Shown piece after piece: positions 14,093 through 17,626 of a stretch of DNA of 17,626 nt. The notes below the pieces were generated by a model. It saw only the letters and a program-made list of their open reading frames with translations, was not told the DNA's origin and did no database searches. The position numbers were made by a program, and so were the translations under genes. The stretch's first letter is position 1. Every line of letters begins with the position of its first letter. Source of the DNA: a crenarchaeote SCGC AAA261-N23 (GTDB taxonomy: Archaea > Thermoproteota > Thermoprotei > Gearchaeales > Gearchaeaceae); the NCBI GenBank assembly GCA_000375685.1, contig AQVQ01000023.1, forward strand, positions 1-17,626. Direction: 5' to 3'.

Positions 14093-15714
14093 TCTTTCCA
14101 AGTTAATCTTTTAGCTTTTTCTACATCAAATCCTAGAGATCTCCCCCATTTTTCTATGCTTCTTAGAATTATATCAGCCCCAACAAAGCAAAGGGCTTGC
14201 ATGAATATTTTGAATAAGGGATTTGCGTTGAATACATCCTTTGATGCGGTTATTAGTTCACGAATTGTATGCCTCCATGCTCTATAAATTACTGTGAAAG
14301 AACCTTGGTTTATTTGTTCATCAATTGAATAAAAGTCCCTTTCTCTTAAAAGACCAATTGGAACAAAGCTTAAAGGAGTTACGGTAAAGTGAGCTTTTGG
14401 ACCTACTCGGTTTGGCAATTCTCTTTCAAGTCTATCTATTAACCTTGCAGTATCAAGCGCATCTTCTTCCGTTTCTCCAGGTAATCCTACTATCAAAGTA
14501 TAAGCTGGGAACCAATAGTTTTCATTATAAACTGCAGTCCCTTCAAAAATTATATCATTCCATTCATCTGCGTCAAACGGCTTTCCTTTCAAAGGCATAT
14601 AATTTAAAAACAACCTTTCAGAACCTGATTCTAAACCGCCTTGAATACCAATCCAGTTTTTAGGTCCAGCCCTTAAAATCTTAGATAAATCCCTCATCAT
14701 TTCAGGATCTGCAGCAGCTGCGGAAACTGTACCATGGGTTGGATTCATGTGCTTGATTCCCTTCATTTCCATTATTCCTCCAAAAAGTTCAATCAATGCG
14801 TCCCTGTTTGGATAAAAGTAAGATTTGTCCTCTACTTTATAAAGGAAAATATCCTCACTATGAAGCCAAACATTCTGTATTCCAGCTCTTAGATTTACTT
14901 TTACTTCTTCTTTTATTCTTTCCAAAGGAATATATCTCCCAACTCTTAAATTTGGTTCACAAAAATGACAATTTCTTCCACATCCTCTCATTGCTTCAAC
15001 CAAACCATGTGCAGATGGCCTAACTATCAAAGGAATATCTTCTATGTTAGGATGCCCTCTTATCTTTACAATTTTGCTCAAATTTAGCGATTCTATTAGA
15101 GCTAAAGTTCCTCCATCCAAATGACCAACAATTGTTCTATCCAAATTATCCTTTTCCATTTCATAAAACAGATATGGTAGCAAATGGTCAACTTCACCCA
15201 TTATAACGTGATCAATACCGTATTGCTCGATATATTTAGGCTTCATTTCGAGTTGCCATGCACCACTTCCTCCTACTACTATTTTAAACTTATAATTCCT
15301 CTTTTTCCTCAATCTTGCAAGTCTGCCAACCAAATCGAGGAAATAATATTTTGTGTAAGATGTATAAACACCACCATAAGTAAACATCATGGAGACAGGC
15401 CCTAATCCAAGAGCGTCCATTGTGTTTATTCCAACAATCTTTGTATTTTCATCTATGAACTTTTCAACATAATCAGAATGGACAACAACTACTTCATTTT
15501 CTTTATATCCTCTTAGAAGACCACTTTCTAACTTTCTTAAAGGATATGGAGCTCTAGGAAGTAGGCCGCTTTCAGTCGGAATCTGTCCTGTTAAAAAATC
15601 ATAAAGGAATTTTGGTGTTCTTTCTACAGGAGCGCAACTGAAGAAGTCTAGGAGAGGAATATGATGGAATTCACCAGTTAAAGTCCTATCACATGTTAGA
15701 ACAATCCGAACCAT
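14089..15714 (-). CDS. Radical SAM protein with B12-binding-like N-terminal domain
   Basis: This 541-residue protein has the B12-radical SAM layout. The N-terminal region (about 75-205) has a Rossmann-like pattern (I-V-G-I-N-T-M-D, K-I-V-V-G-G-S-G-A, V-I-M-G-E-V-D) resembling a cobalamin-binding domain, though the usual D-x-H-x-x-G of base-off B12 binding is not evident. The radical SAM core starts at C245-x3-C249-x2-C252 (G-C-G-R-N-C-H-F-C), the three ligands of the SAM-binding [4Fe-4S] cluster. It continues with G-G-L-E-S-G-S-E-R (359-367) and V-G-L-P-G-E-T-E-E-D (409-418), also family marks. Proteins of this type include methyltransferases, methylthiotransferases and ring-forming enzymes. 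No neighbour reveals the substrate. The ATG at 15714 has a TATA-like box 23-30 bases upstream, indicating a leaderless mRNA. Confidence 0.88.
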   Translation of the reverse strand: MVRIVLTCDRTLTGEFHHIPLLDFFSCAPVERTPKFLYDFLTGQIPTESGLLPRAPYPLRKLESGLLRGYKENEVVVVHSDYVEKFIDENTKIVGINTMDALGLGPVSMMFTYGGVYTSYTKYYFLDLVGRLARLRKKRNYKFKIVVGGSGAWQLEMKPKYIEQYGIDHVIMGEVDHLLPYLFYEMEKDNLDRTIVGHLDGGTLALIESLNLSKIVKIRGHPNIEDIPLIVRPSAHGLVEAMRGCGRNCHFCEPNLRVGRYIPLERIKEEVKVNLRAGIQNVWLHSEDIFLYKVEDKSYFYPNRDALIELFGGIMEMKGIKHMNPTHGTVSAAAADPEMMRDLSKILRAGPKNWIGIQGGLESGSERLFLNYMPLKGKPFDADEWNDIIFEGTAVYNENYWFPAYTLIVGLPGETEEDALDTARLIDRLERELPNRVGPKAHFTVTPLSFVPIGLLRERDFYSIDEQINQGSFTVIYRAWRHTIRELITASKDVFNANPLFKIFMQALCFVGADIILRSIEKWGRSLGFDVEKAKRLTWKD

Positions 15715-15736
15715 TATATAATATTCTAAACTATAG

Positions 15737-15744
15737 GAATATAA
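15737..15744 (-). promoter_or_regulatory. TATA box of radical SAM gene
   Basis: The minus strand reads TTTTATAT here, 23-30 bases before the ATG at 15714. That is the spacing for archaeal initiation at or beside the start codon. No Shine-Dalgarno sequence is present. Confidence 0.5.
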
Positions 15745-15762
15745 AATTTTCTAAAATTAGTC

Positions 15763-15772
15763 AGAGTTTTAA
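15763..15772 (+). promoter_or_regulatory. TATA box of NADPH:F420 oxidoreductase gene
   Basis: AGTTTTAAGT lies 23-32 bases ahead of the ATG at 15795, matching leaderless initiation. It supports the short start over upstream in-frame codons, because the promoter would lie inside any longer frame. Confidence 0.5.
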
Positions 15773-15794
15773 GTTTCCTAATTATTTTAAATTT

Positions 15795-16478
15795 ATGAAA
15801 ATAGCTCTTTTAGGAGGGACAGGAGATCTTGGTACAGGGCTCGCAATAAGATGGGGAAGGTATCATGAAGTAATAGTTGGTTCAAGGTTTGAAGAAAAAG
15901 CTAAGGCCGATGCTCAGGAATATGCATTAAAAGCTGCATCAAGCTATTTAGAAGAAGTTAAAGGGAAAATAATAGGAATGAAAAATGAAGATGCTGTAAA
16001 ATACGCCGATGTTATAGTAATATGTATCCCTGCAATTTACATAAACGACACTCTTAATTCAATTAAGAATAATTTTGATCCGAATAAGTTGGTAATATCT
16101 CCAGTTGTGCCTCTAAGAAAGGCAAACAGACATTTTGTATATGACCCTTCGATTGTTACTAAAAACGCAAAGTCTGCTGCTGAAGCTATAGCAAATATTC
16201 TAAAGGCTGAGAATATTGTTTCTGCATTGCACACAATTCCTGCAAATAAATTAGCAGATCCATATTCAAGGTTGAATTACGATGTTCCATTTTGTGCAAG
16301 CAATGAAAACTCAAAAAATCTTTTTGTTCAGTTAGCTAAAGACTTGAGTCCGCATTTAAACTGCCTTCATGTTGGAGGAATTGAGTTATCAAGTTTGATA
16401 GAATCAATTACAGTAACTATTATTAACATTTCAATAAATACTAGAAAATGGAATTTGGCGATTAAGTTTGTAGAATAA
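15795..16478 (+). CDS. npdG: NADPH:coenzyme F420 oxidoreductase (NpdG family)
   Basis: This soluble enzyme shuttles hydride between F420H2 and NADP. The 227-residue protein opens with M-K-I-A-L-L-G-G-T-G-D-L-G, the Rossmann loop with G-G-T-G typical of the family. V-G-S-R (28-31) follows, where Ser and Arg hold the 2'-phosphate of NADPH. Later segments V-I-V-I-C-I-P-A and I-S-P-V-V-P-L and the H-T-I-P-A stretch also match the family. The open frame extends to 15693, but the ATG at 15795 fits the family N-terminus and has a TATA-like box upstream. With the FrhB-like protein this indicates an F420-using organism. Its TAA (16476-16478) directly abuts the stop codon of nreA (16479-16481). Confidence 0.88.
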   Translation: MKIALLGGTGDLGTGLAIRWGRYHEVIVGSRFEEKAKADAQEYALKAASSYLEEVKGKIIGMKNEDAVKYADVIVICIPAIYINDTLNSIKNNFDPNKLVISPVVPLRKANRHFVYDPSIVTKNAKSAAEAIANILKAENIVSALHTIPANKLADPYSRLNYDVPFCASNENSKNLFVQLAKDLSPHLNCLHVGGIELSSLIESITVTIINISINTRKWNLAIKFVE

Positions 16479-17546
16479 TTAGTTGAATTTGTTGATTCTG
16501 CTTTGAATAAGTTCGAACTTTATTATTTTACTGTATTTAAAAACATCCTCTTTTTTTATACTCAGATTTTTTAAGATATATTCAAAGGCTTCTTTAAAAT
16601 CATCAAACTCTAAATATTTTTCTTTAAGTAAATTCCTAATGCTTTCTCTAACAAACCAAACGCCTGTAGAGGTTATGAAACCTGGCAAGATTTCCCTTAT
16701 AGCCAGCACTTTTGCCTGTCTTCTTTGATTGAATAAATACTCAGATACGGCTAGTCTTACAGAATAGTAGCAACCTCCAAGCTTTGCGTAATCTTTCCTT
16801 CCAAAATAGCCTTCATAGTCTGATTCTATACTAACCTTATTACTGTCAACATTCCAAGTTGTATTGGGATACCAAGCCTCTATCCATTCATATGACCATT
16901 TTTCAGGAAACATAACTACAATAAAATTGTTCAAATGAAGCTTTTTATGAAAGACACGTATTTTTCCGATTTCTGGAAAATCCTTTATTTTTGAAACTAA
17001 ATTTTTTGATATGGTATCATCGACAGCTGTTATACTCCATCTTGTTGGGACAAGCTTTCTTTCCTTCTTAAATCCCAACATGCCTGCGCTCAGTAATTTA
17101 GAAATTCTTGAGACATAGACTCCGTTGTTATATAGGTATATCATAGCTTTAGTTGCGTTTAAATCGTAGTCGTAGTATACTTTTTCTGCATACTTTTCTG
17201 AACTACCTATTGATAGAACTTCAAATTTTTCAAAGGGAGCTGAAGGACCCATAGGTGGAAGAATATCGTCTTGAAGAAATGCTTTGCTAGGCTTTTTCAT
17301 TAACTTTATTGATAAATCAATTCCTTTAGATGAAAGTAAAATATCCTGCATATCAACTATCCAATATTCAGGATCACTTGCAGTATTAACATTTACTTGC
17401 TTATAGCTTCTTATCAATTCATACCTAAAATTCAATATGTCTTCAATTCTTAGATTTATCCATGCTTCCGGAATATCATATATTTCAGTTTCTCCAAACT
17501 TTGCTGGCAATAAAGGACCTACCCTAACTTTTGGATAAGATTCCAA
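16479..17546 (-). CDS. nreA: NreA-family DNA repair protein, 5' end lost at chimeric junction
   Basis: NreA proteins act in archaeal DNA repair with PCNA. The piece here starts at the conserved Y-P-K-V-R-V-G-P-L-L-P segment and runs through the family core to a C-terminal Q-S-R-I-N-K-F-N (348-355), a PCNA-interacting (PIP) box of form Q-x-x-h-x-x-F. Other core stretches are I-E-A-W-Y-P-N, G-G-C-Y-Y-S-V-R-L-A-V and R-R-Q-A-K-V-L-A-I-R-E. Family members normally have several tens of residues before this point, including a cysteine zinc finger; these are missing. The apparent TTG start (17544-17546) and first codons lie in the inverted FrhB copy beginning at 17532, so the true gene extends beyond the contig. 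The stop directly abuts that of npdG. Confidence 0.85.
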   Translation of the reverse strand: MESYPKVRVGPLLPAKFGETEIYDIPEAWINLRIEDILNFRYELIRSYKQVNVNTASDPEYWIVDMQDILLSSKGIDLSIKLMKKPSKAFLQDDILPPMGPSAPFEKFEVLSIGSSEKYAEKVYYDYDLNATKAMIYLYNNGVYVSRISKLLSAGMLGFKKERKLVPTRWSITAVDDTISKNLVSKIKDFPEIGKIRVFHKKLHLNNFIVVMFPEKWSYEWIEAWYPNTTWNVDSNKVSIESDYEGYFGRKDYAKLGGCYYSVRLAVSEYLFNQRRQAKVLAIREILPGFITSTGVWFVRESIRNLLKEKYLEFDDFKEAFEYILKNLSIKKEDVFKYSKIIKFELIQSRINKFN

Positions 17547-17626
17547 AGTTTAAAGGCCGCGTTGCGTTACTTCTTGGATTATTCTGTTCTAAAACTTGGA
17601 TGAGGGAAGATTTCTTCGATATTGTA
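17532..17626. repeat. Terminal arm of right-end 95-bp inverted repeat
   Basis: This is the exact reverse complement of 13130-13224, from the FrhB-like gene; the match breaks at 17531/13225. It runs to the last base of the window and truncates nreA. The identical 95-base length to the left-end repeat marks an assembly k-mer at a chimeric join. Confidence 0.95.

Noticed and set aside
15693..15794. N-terminal extension of the NADPH:F420 oxidoreductase
   Set aside because: The frame is open, but the family begins at M-K-I-A-L-L-G-G, the extra 34 residues are of non-coding character, and they overlap the start and promoter of the divergent radical SAM gene.
17532..17546. TTG start of nreA
   Set aside because: These bases belong to the inverted copy of the FrhB-like gene; the real nreA should continue upstream with a zinc finger not present here.

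Overview
This is an AT-rich, gene-dense stretch of archaeal DNA, carrying 17 protein-coding genes and no visible RNA genes, CRISPR arrays or insertion sequences. Archaeal origin is shown by an NreA-family DNA repair protein with a C-terminal PCNA-binding box, F420 enzymes (an NADPH:F420 oxidoreductase and an FrhB-type flavoprotein), a stand-alone Lrp/AsnC ligand domain, a membrane-anchored PKD-containing binding protein, and several TATA-like boxes about 20-30 bases ahead of start codons that suggest leaderless mRNAs. The style fits a thermophilic or acidophilic Thermoproteota-like lineage, but the sequence does not let me name the genus.

Both ends are fold-backs. Bases 1-95 are the exact reverse complement of 1063-1157, and bases 17532-17626 are the exact reverse complement of 13130-13224. 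Both arms are exactly 95 bases and both run to the very end of the sequence. The simplest reading is that the window is a whole assembled contig ending on shared 95-mers, with inverted chimeras of the kind made by multiple-displacement amplification of a single cell. As a result one solute-binding protein gene is split into two head-to-head pieces (2-1018 plus, 1040-2752 minus), and nreA has lost its 5' end.

Layout: (1) 1-2752, one family-5 ABC solute-binding protein in two pieces that together would encode about 870 residues. (2) 2851-5372, a plus-strand ABC-2 exporter operon (ATPase and two permeases with overlapping ends). (3) 5393-7507, a minus-strand MacB/LolDE-type operon (ATPase, FtsX-like permease) followed by a 55-residue B-box zinc-finger protein. 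(4) 7569-9811, a dihydroorotate dehydrogenase with mixed class features, and a Cas4-like nuclease fused to a HAD-like domain. (5) 9812-10034, the longest region without a gene after the chimera is accounted for, then an acetyl-CoA synthetase-like acyl-CoA ligase. (6) 11975-13771, a tightly overlapping minus-strand operon of FrhB-like protein, an unknown 86-residue protein and an HD-domain 5'-nucleotidase. (7) 13856-16478, an Lrp-type small regulator, a radical SAM protein and NADPH:F420 oxidoreductase. (8) 16479-17546, 5'-truncated nreA.

The genes are mostly housekeeping and transport. A loose theme on the right is F420-linked redox chemistry (FrhB-like protein, NpdG) and nucleotide or DNA metabolism (PyrD, nuclease-HAD, HD nucleotidase, NreA). 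The compact layout is striking: three convergent pairs meet with interlocked or abutting stop codons. The most promising biology is the nuclease-HAD fusion, the class-mixed PyrD and the unknown protein coupled to the FrhB homologue.
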